DNA of 64,000 nucleotides. Origin: Rhyacophila brunnea (Eukaryota > Arthropoda > Insecta > Trichoptera > Rhyacophilidae). The notes below the pieces were generated by a model that was given only the letters and a program-made list of their open reading frames with translations, was not told the origin of the DNA and did no database searches. Below, piece by piece: positions 20,884 through 35,800 of this stretch. Position 1 is the first letter of the stretch. Each line of letters begins with the position of its first letter. The translations under genes were made by a program, and so were the position numbers. The stretch spans positions 549,195-613,194 of the forward strand of contig JAGYXB010000360.1 of assembly GCA_022495005.1 (NCBI GenBank). Reading direction: 5' to 3'.

Positions 20884-23800
20884 CTGAAACGGAAAATAAT
20901 AATAATTGAAATGATAGACAATAATATCCTCGGAGCTTTTATTCGGTTTCAAGTTAACCAAAATTGTCGCTTGTAATGTCTTGCAAAGTATCTGTGGCCT
21001 TCGTCGATGCACTTTATCTTTTTACCATAATAACCCATCCTTGTTTCTCCGGAGACCGATATTCCTCCATTAAGACCTTCCATTGTGTGTTAGTATGTAG
21101 TTTTTACACTGGCTTCTTTCCAGTATTCGGATGAATTTGTCTTGCCGCAGAAATAATTAAAAAAATATTTACTGTCATGCAATCTGTTTAGGTTTGATAA
21201 AAGTGTAACCTAGTCTAATTAAGACCTCAATAAACGTGTGCTATTCAGTCACTTTATATGATACAAATTAAGAAGTGATAGTTATTCAGTTCTGTCCGAT
21301 TATAACAAAAGTAAAATTGGCTAAAAATAATAAAATAAGTTCAATTACCCGATTCCGGCACCGAGTAAAAGAGACAGCAGGTTTGAGAGCAAGAGAGAGG
21401 CGAGTAGGTCTCTTCCGAAGAGAGGTTTGCCTCCGAGGCGAGCCCTGCGCAAGCTAAGAGGCACCTTTCGTGCCGGATGCCGGAATTTCCAGTCTCTGTG
21501 AAACAAAGCAAACCAATTATGTAAATGAGAAGAATTAAAGTAGGTTTAAGTCTCTATATTTGGCGTCCGCGGTAATGTGTCGGCTTATAATGTTGCGAGT
21601 CTCAGGTTCGAATGCTGGGTATGGATAATTAGCATGTATTTTGATTCAAAGCATGAACCTATTAGGTCTAGCAAGAGACCAACATCTATTTTTTGTTCAA
21701 TTAACTAAGTATTTGGCGACAGTATCTACAGGTTTCTACTACTCACTTAGGGGGCAGCTGATCAGGTCGGCTACTCCACTGCCAGACCCACTCCGCACTG
21801 CTCAGTTCGCTGTCCTGAAAAAAACAACGACATACAAATCAGACAACTATCAAAGGATCACTATACGGAGATTTCTATCATCTCCACTGAGGCAGACCGT
21901 ATGGGGTTATTTTTCTAAAAACCAGATGTAGTTAGTCATACTTATATTATTAATAATTGCTTTTCAACATTAGAAGGCCGTTTAGTAGCAGTACACTCAG
22001 TGGCAGAATTAAGAAACGCAAGTGACAGCTGTCAAAATAATCAAGTAGCTATGCATATCACAGGCACAAAGAATTTTGACAATACTTAAAAAAGAGAGAT
22101 TGATAATATTATGAATTTTTATATTACAGCAATTGATGGTGATTCCAAAACGTTTTTAGTGCAGTTGAATTGATAGCTGTAGAAAATTACACCCGATCCT
22201 CTTTTTGCACGGGGGATACGTTCCAAAGACTACCGTCCAAAACAAAACCGTGTAAAAAAAGATAAGGTGCCCATACAAAAATGGTAGATAGGTTCCATTA
22301 CTTAAAGACAACTCAAAATATGAAATTCTCAAACTCAAAAATAAATCGAATTTATTTATTTTTTTCGACCATGAACCTGGGACCCACGGCTTCATAGTTT
22401 TTGATTTAAATTAAATTTAGCATAGAGAAATTTATTCATTCAGTGTCGCTACTTGAAAAAAAACGTTTTTGTTGTTTTTCCCTGGCAAAAAATCACTCTC
22501 ATCGCTGGAAACATTTAATGACACTGGCGCCGAAGCACGCGCCGCGTCTCTCGTATTGAACCTGAAGTGACTGACTAGTGGCGCCATGTATGTACGTATT
22601 TTTTGATAAATATGTACATACACACGTATTTTTATTCTTTCTAAACCGTGTTAAAACAAAAAAATCAGTGTAAATATAAAATAATCGCTACTTTTTTGAA
22701 ACCGTGTAAAAAAAAGCCGTGCAAAAAGAGGATCGGGTGTATTTCAATTCATCCAAATATTTGAAATAACAATTTCACACAAAATCAGAGTGCAAGAATC
22801 TGCAATATGAAATGACTTGAAATTAATTTAATCATCAACCTTAATAACCATTTTCCCATCCCCATAGAAGAAAGTTTACTTCCAACGTCTTTCGATAAGC
22901 CCCGTGTATATTTTACTCCAGTCGAACATTATTTACATTAACCGAGTTGTATGGTTCTGCAAATGTTGGGAATCACTGCCTTAAATAAATATGCTTGGAA
23001 TATACCTTATTGCCACCATAATTGATGTAGACTCCTCGCAATTCGTCCTCCGTGCTCGGTTCTGTGTTGGGACTGTTTGGCGGGCTTTTTGGACTGAAAA
23101 CGGAAAAGACCATTAGAAATCAAAAAAATTATTCTGTGGTTCCAGGATGCATGTTCGTATATCACGTTTTCTCGAAAATGTGTATGCCCCAATGGCGAGG
23201 GGTGGAGGTGGGCTGTTAACATTCGACATAAATAGTGCACACTGAGCTTTGTCAGTCATACTTATTGTTTTCATTGAACCTAGGTAAGAATACAATTCGA
23301 ATATTGTGCTAATTAGTTTTAAAATTTTAATTAAACCTCACCCAAACCAAACCATAATAGTTTAGGTATAGGTATGCTATGGGGGATCTGACAAAAATAG
23401 TGCACCGTTCATACTTATTTGTTTTCGGTGAATTATGAATGCATATTACAGATGGCGTTGCGATAGTTTTTTTTAAATTCATCAAGACCAGCCAACACCA
23501 ACCAAAATCGATAAAATCTATAAAGTATCTAAAATTATGTATGGTTTAATGGCATAATTTTAGATATTTTATAGATAAACATACATTTTTTGACTATTGT
23601 CTACAATGGCTTGAATTAACCAGGCCTTAATTGAATTTTAAAAACTAACAAACACTATCTACACATTGTAGTCTTAGTTCAATGAAAACAAATACGTTTG
23701 ATTGACCAAGTTTAGTGTGCACTATTTATGTTGGATGTTTACAGCCTACCCCCACCCTTCACCACTGGTATGCCCTGCATCATCACACATCTGAAAGTGG

Positions 23801-26800
23801 GACAGCTATGTTGAATAAGCAATGTCTTTCAATAGCCCAGAAACCGTGGTTGGATTTTGTGCAGAAAAAGAAAATTATTCATCTCTGGGACTAGAGCAGT
23901 CCAGGGGGCTCGCAGAAGATAGCGAGGAATGGAGACACTAGAGTGTTATAATTGCTGTCAGTGAACGGGTAAGGCTGACAGATCGTCTCCTGCTCGGAGC
24001 CAGCCCTCCAGTACCGAACATGGAAAGATCTATAGTAGGGTGCGACAATATAGTAAAATGGTTTAGTCAGGTGAAACGAATCGCTGCTACCAACCACCGA
24101 CCTCTGCCCCCAATACCGGTGACGAAGGTAGGCTGTTAAGATCTGACATAAATGGTGCACACTAAATTATGTCAGTCATACGTATTCGTTTTCATTGAAT
24201 TGAGACTACAATGTGTAGATCATAGAGGTATTAAATAAAAAGAGAGGCAAGGAATCGGCTTTCTCATACAAATGAATGAAGCAGGCCAACAATGGCTGAC
24301 AACTTCGAGAAATAGCGACGCGATAAAAACAATGAAGGGCATCACGGAGGATTTACTTTGGTCATTATACCGCACCCATATAATTAATAATGTTAACGTT
24401 AATTTTGCCGCAAATTGATTACCAGCCTGCCTCACCATACGTTTTTTATATAACCTGCCTGCTTCACCATACTAACCTGCCGCCGCTAGATGTAGATAGT
24501 GTTTGTTAGTTTTTAAAATTCAATTAAATCCAAGCCATAGTAGATAATAGTCAAAAAATGTTCGTTTATCTATAGATTATCTTAAACTATGTATGGTTTA
24601 ATGGGATACATTTTGTCTGTTATCTACTATGGTTTGGATTAGGCAGGGTTTAATTGAGTTTTAAAAACTAACAAACAGCATCTGTAATATGTATTCTTGA
24701 TTCAATGAAAACAAATAAGTACGACTGAAAAAGGGTGCAGTAATTTTATCGGATCGCCCATAGCAATCTAAATAATTATGGCAGGGTTTAATTGAATTGA
24801 AAAAACTGTAAATTGTATTCTTTGTTCAATAAAAACAAATATGTATGACTGACAAAGTTTAATGTGCACTATTTATGTTGGATATTAACAGCCTACCTCC
24901 ACCCCTCGCCACTGATGTCAACATGTACCTCCATGTGACCTATGGCCATGGATACTCCATTCTGCTGTACCAATTCACGTATTATAGGACACAGTGGAAA
25001 CGCACTGATAAGTCTTCACCCACTCAATGTGGCTGACTAATAGAGCTGATAAAACACGGATTCAGTTTATGCTAATAGAGTCTTGACTATGGGAGCGATT
25101 GGACCCATTGATCGGAGAAAAAGAGGTTAGTTATTCAAAATTTTGTTCAAAGTGCACCTATACCTGTCTCTCCTGGAGGATGCTACGGAATGCCTAGCGG
25201 AGGAGTTGTTGCTTTCACGCTGGGCCTCACGGAGCAGCCGGAGGCATTCGTCTCCGACCGATGGTAAAGGCGTATTGCTGCGAGCGCCCAATTCCACCCA
25301 AGACTCTGCAATCACAAAACAAAAAAAGGTCAGTTCAAAATTACATTGAAACCAAAATGTTTAATAAACTATTTCTTTTATTCAAAGACACAAGGTTTGA
25401 GAATGTAATCTAATAGTCTATATACTTAACATACATAACTCGAAAACATCTAATGCACACTAGAAAAAATCTCTTTGCAGAAAAAAATAGGACATCTGAC
25501 AGAATTATTGTCACAAACTGACTGCATGTTACAAGAACTACAGAATGGATTAATAAACAAAGTATTAATTGAACTCTAGATAGAAGGAGTCATATGTCTT
25601 AAGCCGGATACTCATTAGCGAAGCCAAAAAACCTTTCTAGTATCGAAAATTCAAGCACTGTCGGGGGCATATAATATACTCCCCTCCCCCCGCTTTTGTG
25701 TATATATTATAACTCAAATAATTTAAATATTTCCTGGATAAACGTTTTTGCCACTGACGACTAGGATTTAAAAGTACGGTTTGGATTGTCTAATCTCCAC
25801 AATTCGGAGCGATCGCTGATAAGTGCAGTATCTGCTGTTAAAAACATAAAAATTCCTTTAAATTAAAAGAGCAATATCACCGGATTAGTATATTAATATA
25901 CTCTAATCGGGGAACACAGAATTAATGGGAACTCAAATACCTAACGGGTAACAGGAAATCGATCTCGAGTGTGGAAGAATATGGGATAAGCTTAAACACT
26001 TGTCATTCTAAAATCTTGTCCTTCATTTTGACAACGGCTCTCGGTTTAACCACTGACGATCATTCAATATTGTTGTATTTGAAGGTTTCAACACACAATA
26101 TTGCACGTCTATAATGTGTGGTTCATTTTGGTATGACACACACACATTCAAAACCCTGTGTCAAAATGCAGTGCATTGGGGTATAGCCTATCTGAAATCT
26201 ATTTATTAATCTGTTCTGTGATTCTAATATAATGTATCTCATACTGGACACATAGCCCGAAGAAGGGACAATCGTTGGACAAACCTAGTCATCCAGTGGT
26301 ACCCAAGAGGTACAAAACGTACGCAAGGTAGACCTAGAGGCCGCTGGATTGATAAAATGATAAAGTTCTGTGGAAGTATGTGGCAACGCAACGAACAGGA
26401 CTGAGAGAAGTGGAATTAGCTTGGAGAGCCCTTCATCCAGCTATGGATAGATTCAGGCTGATGATGATGATACTTATGTAAAATTTCACATTATATTGTC
26501 CCTTTCGACAAATCAATCCTAAGGCGACGATAATATGACTTATATTTTTATGATAATTTTTAATGCACGTTTTTAATCTTTTTTTTGTTCTGCCAATTTA
26601 CCTGATTTACGTTATTTTCTCATCTGATCTGACATATTTTTGTGAATGATGAATGACGGTCGGCACACTGGACTGTGGGGCGCTGAGAAAACATATACTC
26701 TCAAACTTTGGGAAACTCTGATAGCAATAATGATGGCGTATCAATTACACAAACAGTTTTTTTTTGGCTCACACAGCATAATTGCAATTGAATATATGAA

Positions 26801-29800
26801 TAAACAATGACATCTGGGAACTCAATAACCAGTGGCGTAGTGCCTAGTCGCCGTTTTTAATCATCTAAAACCCAACAATTTCGCAAAATTATATTTTTCA
26901 ATATTTTAGACAGGTACAGGTACACCCCAAAAACCAGACAAGTGTCCAATTAGTGAAAGCGGCGGATCTAGCAAATTACGGTTTTATTTATAAATGAAAT
27001 CAAGTATTAACTAAATATTAAACAGTAAATAACTTGACACAACCAGTTGTTCAGTGAGGCAGATATTCTTGAATGGCTTAGGATTCCTGGCTTTCCCTAT
27101 GAACAAAAGCTTCATTTTGTGTGTCCCGGTTGCATTAGAGCACGGCATAATTGTGATGCTGTCCTTGGGCACTTTCCTCCCATGTACATTACTTTCTTCG
27201 CGATGAACGTACGTTTTACGAAGGAGAAGTTTCCAAAATAAGCCCGTCTCATCTGCGTTGTATACTTGTACGCTGCGGACTACTGAATTTGACAATCGAA
27301 TACCTGGGAATTATAGACCTTGATTTTGTGCTTATAACTAGTAAAAATAACGGCGGATTAATAAGTCGATCCAGTGTTGCATACGATGACCACGCACATC
27401 TACTTATCGACAGTCGCACGTAACCTTCGAAACGTATAGATATTTGGATGCGGCGATCGGCGAGCCGGTATAGGAATGACCAATTCGTATGTGTTTGTGA
27501 GCGTCCTGGAGTCTCAACTCGCAGCCCGAGAAGCATGCAACTTGTCGATTGCGACAGTAGATGTTTTTTTCAAACTAAAGTCGCAGTCGACCAATCTGTG
27601 GAGCTCCATTCGACAACGTACGTTTTGTGAATAACGATGACGTCACATCGACGTATTCGACACGTTGCAGGCGAGACGAGTTTTGATATGAGAGCCGACT
27701 AAGGGTAATTATAACAGGGATAGGATGAGGAAGAAGAAAAACCATCATCTAAGTGTCGTCGTTTGACAGATGAACCAATTCAGAAATGGCATGCTCAGCA
27801 AAGTCAGGAGACTCTACAAAGACTCCGCTGGGCTGATGCAGCAGCTCACAGATAAAGATTTTGATTTGAAGAAACGGCAGAACATACACGTAAACGTATG
27901 AGAGAGAGGGAGGCAAGGAGAAGACGTATGAGAATGTCGACATGTGGTATAGGCAATGACATTATTAATGGACGACGCACTCAATACAGTAGCTAGCAAG
28001 TAAATTCGCGCATTCGCATGTACAGGTAGTCACGCAATTTCCATTATGCGATATCACGCATCGGGAATTTATAGCAATATGACCTTTATTGTAATGGCGT
28101 TAGAGCAGTGTTTCTAATGTCAATGTTCATTTGAGCGATCCCGTTCGAACCGAACCATTCGGCAGACCCAACAAAAAGCATCAGGAATTTATAGCAATAT
28201 CACCTTTATTGTAATTGCGTTAGAACAGATTATGCTATTCGGCAGACCCGACAATAAAGTGAGTGTCATTTTCTTTTCCAGATGATTCGTCCATATTAAT
28301 GTCATTGGGTATAGGTAAATTATTCTACAGTGTCAGCATAGGCGATTCGCGCGTGTATTGAATTGCTTGCAACAATGCCTGTTTCAATGCTAGCAAAAAA
28401 TACCACTACAACTGCAAGCCGCATTTGCCGTACCTATGGTGCCACTGTAAAACGATTTACCTATACTGTGTATAAAAGTCCCGGGTTGCCAATGCCCTTC
28501 TGTCCAGCTACACCACTGATAACAACATAATATTATAATTATATCGAATTTCAATAGAGATATTTTTTAATTGTTGTATCAAATATCATATGTATTGGAT
28601 TTGATTGATGGACGAATCATGTCTGTTATATAAATTAATTATATTAATATAGGTGCTAAGGATTTCTTGAACTGATCACATTACCAATGAGAAGGTTTTC
28701 ATTGCCAAGAGACCTTATAGGCATATCACTATCAAGCGTAGAAAAGCGTAGATACATAATATTATATAATATATTCCACAACCAGTTCAGTGTTGCCATC
28801 TTTTAAAAGTGGAATTATAGTACAGAGCCTCCAAAATTATAGTATTTGGGGGAAAAATATAGTACGCGTTGTCATCTGTTGAAAATGTATAGGTTTTTTG
28901 TTTTTCAGAGACCCCTTTTTATTAAGGTACCTACTTCTTGCCACCGAAAATGCTTACCGAAGAATTCAAGAAATTTTATTTTAAGGGATTTTTTTACATT
29001 TTTCTAGCTTTTTTTTGCCAAGTTCTCCAAATCTTATTATATTGCGAAATTATAGTAATCTGCACCAATTTATCGAACGGAAATATCGAAATTTGAGTAC
29101 TTTTTACATATTTTTTCCGATATTCAAAATTATAGTATTTTGGGCGTACTATACCCGTTTTATATCGTACATAGTACGCGGACCAAACTTATAGTACAAA
29201 TACTATAATTCTAGTACGGTTGGCAACACTGAACCAGTTCATTATGCAGGGAAAGGTGGCGGGCAGCAAAGGCAGATGAAATACAAACCGACGGATTGAA
29301 CCTGGATACCATGGCTCCTTTGACGGCCTTCGCATCCACCGAGCAACAGACACATTGTAAACACACTAAAAATAATTTAAGGCTACCTCAGCTGAGGCAT
29401 GGTCTAAAACGATCGTGACTACGCGACGCGAAGATTGTGCAAATGACGCGTGCAGAACAAAACATAATTTGTCATAAAAAGTCAACATGCGTCCATTTAA
29501 TGTTAAATTACTAATAATAATAGTATATTCAAGTACATGCGGAACGTTTTTTAGTAATTTTTACACGATTTATGAATTAATTCCCCCGTCGCCATCACAA
29601 AACAAATTGACGTGTTCACAGCTCTACTTTCGCTCTCCGATTGCCAGCCAGTCCGAAATTTCGTCGCACCTATAGCTGAAAATTATTTACCGTTTCACTG
29701 AAGTACCGTCTCAAGTAATTACTATAAACTAAACTAAAAGGCTTTTCGACAAACGCCTCCCTCTCGCCTATACAATGAGGAATAGTATTTGTGACGTCAT

Positions 29801-32800
29801 CGGCGTACTTTACTTAGTTTTCGTGTTCCCTGCTGAAGGCTGCGATAATAATTGAGATTTCACGCAAAAATATTAGGTACCCATTTTTATGGCCGCTAAT
29901 TACATTTTAGCGATTAATAAATTCATTTAAAATGGAAAATAAGCGTTTGTTAAGACGATACATCAGTGAAACGGCAAATAATTTTCAACTATAGGCGCGA
30001 CGAAATTCTGGACTCGCTGGCATTCGGAGAGAGAACGTCGCGGTCGAGGTGGGAATACGTCAATTTGTTTCGTGATAGCGACGGGGGTATTAATTCTTAA
30101 ATCGTGTAAAGATGACAAACAAGGTTACCCATTTACTTGAAAAGGAAAACATGTCAATGAATATATTATTATTGTTGCTAATAGAACAATAAACAGAACA
30201 TTAAATTTACGCATGTTGGATTTATATGACAAATTATATTTCGTTCGGCATGCGTCATTTGCACCCGCAATACGCGCATCGCCTAACCATCTTTTTAGAT
30301 CGTGCCTCAACTGAGGTATAGCCTTAATAATAATCGACTAGTAAGGAGTCTACGCCACAGGGGGGAGGGGGCTACTAATATCTATTGACAAAGATTCTTT
30401 TGACAGATTCCGACTCGGTTTTTTTACCGGCAATAGGTACAAACAAATTATGCCAAAATCCTTAAATGAAGATTGGCCAGACACAGTTACTAGACAGGGT
30501 AGTCGCCGGATGAATGCGATTATCCAGTGGTAGGTACTTGAGGGTACAAAATGACCGAAATTTAGTCCCAAAGTACGCTGGATCGATTCAATATTTAAGT
30601 TCGGTGAAATTCCGTGGCAATTAAGAACAAATAACTGAGAAGAGTAGATTGAGGTTGAGAAGGTCTTCGAAGTAGTAGTGTATTGAAACAAAACTGATGA
30701 TACAATTAATAATCGTACAAACAGGATCGTTTGCTTTATTTTAGTAATACCCAGTGACGTCCCTAGATAAAATGCCGCCCCTAGGTTACGCCAAAATGCC
30801 GCCTCATTTTTTTTATCATCCTTTCACGAGTCCAATATCTAAGAAATGTGTTGTATGGATACATCACTAACAAAATATCAGACTAATTATCCGCAAATCT
30901 GCACGTGTCATTTCTGGTCACCAAGGACGTCGAAGGGCAACGGAAGTAAACTAGATATCGCGAACCCGACAAAACCAGTGAGTTAAGTTTTTTAATGGAA
31001 AGATATTTTTGTTATTACTAAGTTTAGGTAACTATTTCTATATATTCCAAATGGTTTTCTTCGATTTGCCGCCCTTCGAGTGACTGCCGCCCCTAAGCGA
31101 CGCTCAATCTGCCTACCCCCACGGGACGTCACCTACATATCGAAAGACAGCTAAATGCTAACATGAATAAAATTTCTGTAGGGTTGACGGTAGGTATTTG
31201 AAATATTACCCAAAAACCGTTTTTGGCTGTCATTTTACCAAAATGGCTTCGTTTGGGCAAAACGACAAAACCGCCCAGACATTGCCGTCAAACCAAATGC
31301 GCCCGGACAAATCCGCCTAGACAAAACCGCCCGCAAAAAATGCAAAAATATATAAAAACCACTATTTTGGTTTTTCGAATTGCGTATCGATAGAAATAAA
31401 ATTTAGGTACATATACTTACGATAATCGGTGTAATTTGAGATTTAATCAGTAGCAGCTGTTAATGCGTAATAACATAAAATCATAAGTTTTTAACACATA
31501 TTTATTAAAAAAGCTAAGCACACAATATTGAAATTTAATTTTAAATAATTAATATTTTTGAAGTTATACTTCTTTTGGCGCGTTTGGGAAATCAGATCAG
31601 GGTGTATTTTTGGCGTGTGACATGTAACACATAATTTATTATTTCACACGAAAAAAAAACGCACTCGATTGGATTCGAGCCACCGATTGTTCGGTTATCA
31701 GCCGAACGCACTACCTTTACCCCACAGTATGATACTGAAATCGTGACGATTATACAGTACTTATATTATTATAGTTTAGAATTGTTCCGTTGCCTAGGCA
31801 GCGAACTTATTATTGTCGGCCATTTGCAATTCCTTACGTAAATACAAACGATTAAACGTCAGAGGTGTATAGAAATAAACCAACGGCGTTCCAATAAGCG
31901 GTCTTTTTTCTTGAGTGTGTAATTTAACAAGATAATTAAGAGCTAGTCAAAGAATTTAGTTTATCACAAGTTTTGTTTTTGTTTTTGTTTTGTTACGCCA
32001 AAGAAGTATAACTTCTAACGCGCGTACATAAGTACACACACCGATTTTTTTTTTATTTGTGCGTCCAAAATATAATATTAAAAAATCTAATTTAAAAACT
32101 GTCTCATTTTTAAATTGTTTTGGCGGCAATATCAGGGCGGTTTTGTCGGGACCTCTTCGTTTGGTCAAAGATTCGTATCAGCGTAAAAAAAATCAGTCAG
32201 AATCAGTCAGTATGGGCTGGCGACCAGATTACCACAGCAACTCAACTCAGTCGCCAACCTTCGCCAGAAGTCGGCACCAGAAGAAGAAGTGTCTGATGAT
32301 GGAAGTGAGTATCGATTACGTTTCCGCAAAAGAGCGATGCATGAATGAATGAATCTATCAGGTGTACCTATACATCTATATATAATATCATTATATACAT
32401 TGTTATATAATCCGGAGTGAGTTGGTGAAAGCAGTTTATACTAGGAATACAAACGCGTATAAAAATATTCAAGGTCCACATGGCACGAGCGCAAGATTGT
32501 CAAACTGAACATTCTCTGTCACCTCCAAGTATATGAATCTTACACAATATTTTCTATTGACATTTGAATGCATTTTATCGACTGAAGAAAGCGTGGCTAA
32601 GTTGGTAAACTACATGTTATATTAATATCGTTATTATACGTTTTCCTAACTCAAGCAATGGCTGTCACTCTTCGTGCAGTCATAAATGATACTTACCTTT
32701 TACATGACTTTTAAACTAAATGATGATTTATTTTTAAATTTAAGTTCACAATTAATAAACCATAAGTACCATAAAATATGCGCAAAACGACGCGTTTCGT

Positions 32801-35800
32801 TTTTTTTTTTTTTTTTAATATTTTCTCCTTTTTGCAGAGCAGAATTGTTTTATACAAAATCGATAATAACTATTTTATCTTAGCAATGGATTTAAGTTTT
32901 GTACTATTCCATTTGAGTCGTTTTATGCGACCCGGGTTTCGCCTTTTGGCATCTTCAGGCACTGTGTACAGCAGCGATTTCCGAACTGGGAGCCGCGCCT
33001 CCCCGGAGAGGCGCGGAGTGTTGCAAAGAGAGGCACAATGAAAGTAGCCACAGGTTTGCAGTTTGCAAATGCATATTTTATAAAACGGCAGCTAGTTACA
33101 AACTACACAAAAAACAGTCATATAAAAGGTTGTTTGCAAACCTGTCTTAAAATATGGAGACTAATTTTATAATACCTCACTTCTATACTATCGTGAAGCA
33201 CGCTGGCTATCTCATGACAAAATTAAATAAAAGGGTCAAATCATAATGTTGAAATTTGAGGCAAATTTGTTCAGGAACGATAATCTTGTTGTTAAACTTG
33301 TATTTATATTTGGTTAAAATTGAAAAAAAAAAATGAGTGAATAAATCAATGCAAGGACCACTAATGCATTGACTGATTAAAAAAGACAGAGTAAAGGCAT
33401 TCATATTCTTAATTGGAGCATTGGAAATCAAAATTACAAAAAAAATAAGTTCGCCATGTTTCCACTTAACACACCCTCAATAGCACGACACAAATCTGGC
33501 TAGCTCACTTGTTAGTGCACGTACCATAGGGTGGTTATTAAATGTTTATAGTTTTTTTTGGAAATGTATACAATGTGAATTAAAGTCTTAAAGAAAATAT
33601 TAAAATCTGTTTATTTATTTATTTTGTTATAAACACGGTCTTTTTATCATTTCAGACATTACAGGGTTACTACATTTAATTTTTTTATTAACTCTATATA
33701 AAACGGATTATTTATTTAGGAATTTATTTTTTTGATATTCAATTGATAATATTTTTATTTATTTAGTTATTAACTTGCACGCCATAAAGGAGCGTGGGTT
33801 TTATACTATAATCCTATAGGAGCCGAATATCGAACTCAACTATCTTGTTAGAAGAGCGAAATCGAACTACATTACTATCTTATTAGAAGGACAGAATCGA
33901 ACTGATCACACTACTTCTATTTCGGGAGAGGACCTATTTTTAAAGCCTGTCCCCCTTCAGAGGCACCACCTAATTAGCAGTGCGATCGCGCGTATTATTC
34001 CTTAACATTTAATTTGTTATAAAATCTTATTCTAATCTATAAACTAGACAAAATTATTCAAAACAAAATTACGGAAGAAAGCTACGCAGTAAATTAAATA
34101 TTAAAGAAGTTATAACAATTTACAAGTTATATGCATTTTGAAAGAAAGAAATAGATAATATCTCCCGCCGATATAATTTTGACCATCTCGTTTTGCGTAT
34201 CGGTGTAAGCAATGCACACATACTCTATCAAAATAATCTCGATTCACGCATATCGAGTGATTGACAGAATACGCAGTGCAGTGCGTGTATTATTTTAAAT
34301 TTACAGATTTTATTTAAACACGTTATTTATTTTAAATTATAAAATGCAGCTACTGAATTTAATTATACAAAACAAAACTACTGAGTTTAATAGTAACCCT
34401 CTTCGGTAATTTTGCTATACATATTATTATATTTTAATGAATGCTTATATTTATTTATCGTAGTTCTCATTCTCTCCGGCATTCATCTCCTTTATAGTAT
34501 ATCAATTTTACATCTTCCTCACATACGAGTATACATAATTATTAATAAGATATTTCTTTATTTAAAACTTACGTGCTATGTACATACCATATTATTTGAA
34601 AACATAATTAAACAATTTAAATATTTTCTTAATCTATTGACTCCATTCGTCACCTCGCATACTTGTTTCAATTTACCAAATTCTTCCCGCCTAGTGTACA
34701 CCAGTGCATACACAGGGCGAGGACTTAAACTGAAATAGAAAGATAGATTGACGATTTTCCAAGGGATTTTAGTTACGAGTTTTATAAAGCCGCCGGGGTA
34801 AAGATTAGGTGACAATGTTTGGGCCATCAAATATATATTATATTATAGTAGATATTTAAACGGTATTTTATGTTGGTGTTACACTTTCAAATGATTTCTG
34901 CGCCAGATATATCGAAGCAAACAAAAATCTATTTACCGAGTTCTCGGTTAGTTTGCTAATGCACTTTTCACAATACTTTATTAATAGTAAAAAGAAGAAG
35001 CGATTCGCAGCTCTGCTGATGAATGTGATGTTTTGGAGGACATTGTACATATAGCAGTACAATACATATGAACGACACAGAGTAGGTACAGATGCGAATT
35101 GCGGATAGCTTTGAGAATGTCGACGAATTGAAAGGTGCCCTGGCGGTGGGTAAGACGGAAGAGTTAGGCAAAATTGTAAAGTTATTTAAAAGAATTGGAG
35201 TGAGGACCTGATTGGGGTTCCTCTTCTGGATTGAGAAAAGGCGATATGACAGTAAGTCGCAGTCAAAGCCTCGGTAAAATCATAAAAAAATATGTGCAGT
35301 GCAGTCGCACTCGAAGGCTCCACAGTTTGGGAGCCACCGGAACACGGAATCAACCGGTCAACATTTCGCGCGAAGAATTCGCAAAATGCAAAACATGAAA
35401 ACATCACCTGATTATCGTAGCGCTATTTGCGTTTTGACTCGGTACGACGTTTTTCTACGCGTTAAATCAACACGTCAACGGTTCTGTCCGCGTGTGTTTA
35501 CTCAGTGCACAAAATTTTGACCCACTTTTTTTCGTTTCAAGCATCTTAAAATAGTAATCGGGGGGCTGAGGACCCGACAAATCCAAGTCCGGGGATAACT
35601 TTCTTCGCCATTTGTGCCACTGACTACATCCATGCAGTGGAGGTAGGCCGTTAAGATTCGACATAAATAGTACCTACATACTAAACTTTGTCAGTCATAC
35701 TAATTATCAGAGCGTTGGAGCGGACCCTTTTGTGTGTTGCTCCGCTCCGGGACCTAATGCTTGCTTTAGCTCCGCTCTGGGTAAAAAGTTTTAGTTAGTA

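Noticed and set aside
20937..21170. Minus-strand frame with YYGKKIKCIDEGHRYF and a nearby AATAAA
   Set aside because: It was first considered as a terminal exon of BNIP3. The true last exon at 20883-20829 joins in phase and gives the correct C-terminus, so this is intronic, perhaps a decayed transposon.
31660..31732. A functional isoleucine tRNA gene on the minus strand
   Set aside because: Only the anticodon stem pairs well. The D, T and acceptor stems do not, and the block sits inside a transposon.
32686..32700. Strong minus-strand donor-like GTAAGTATC
   Set aside because: The sequence that would form the exon is AT-rich and non-coding, with no acceptor. Chance match.
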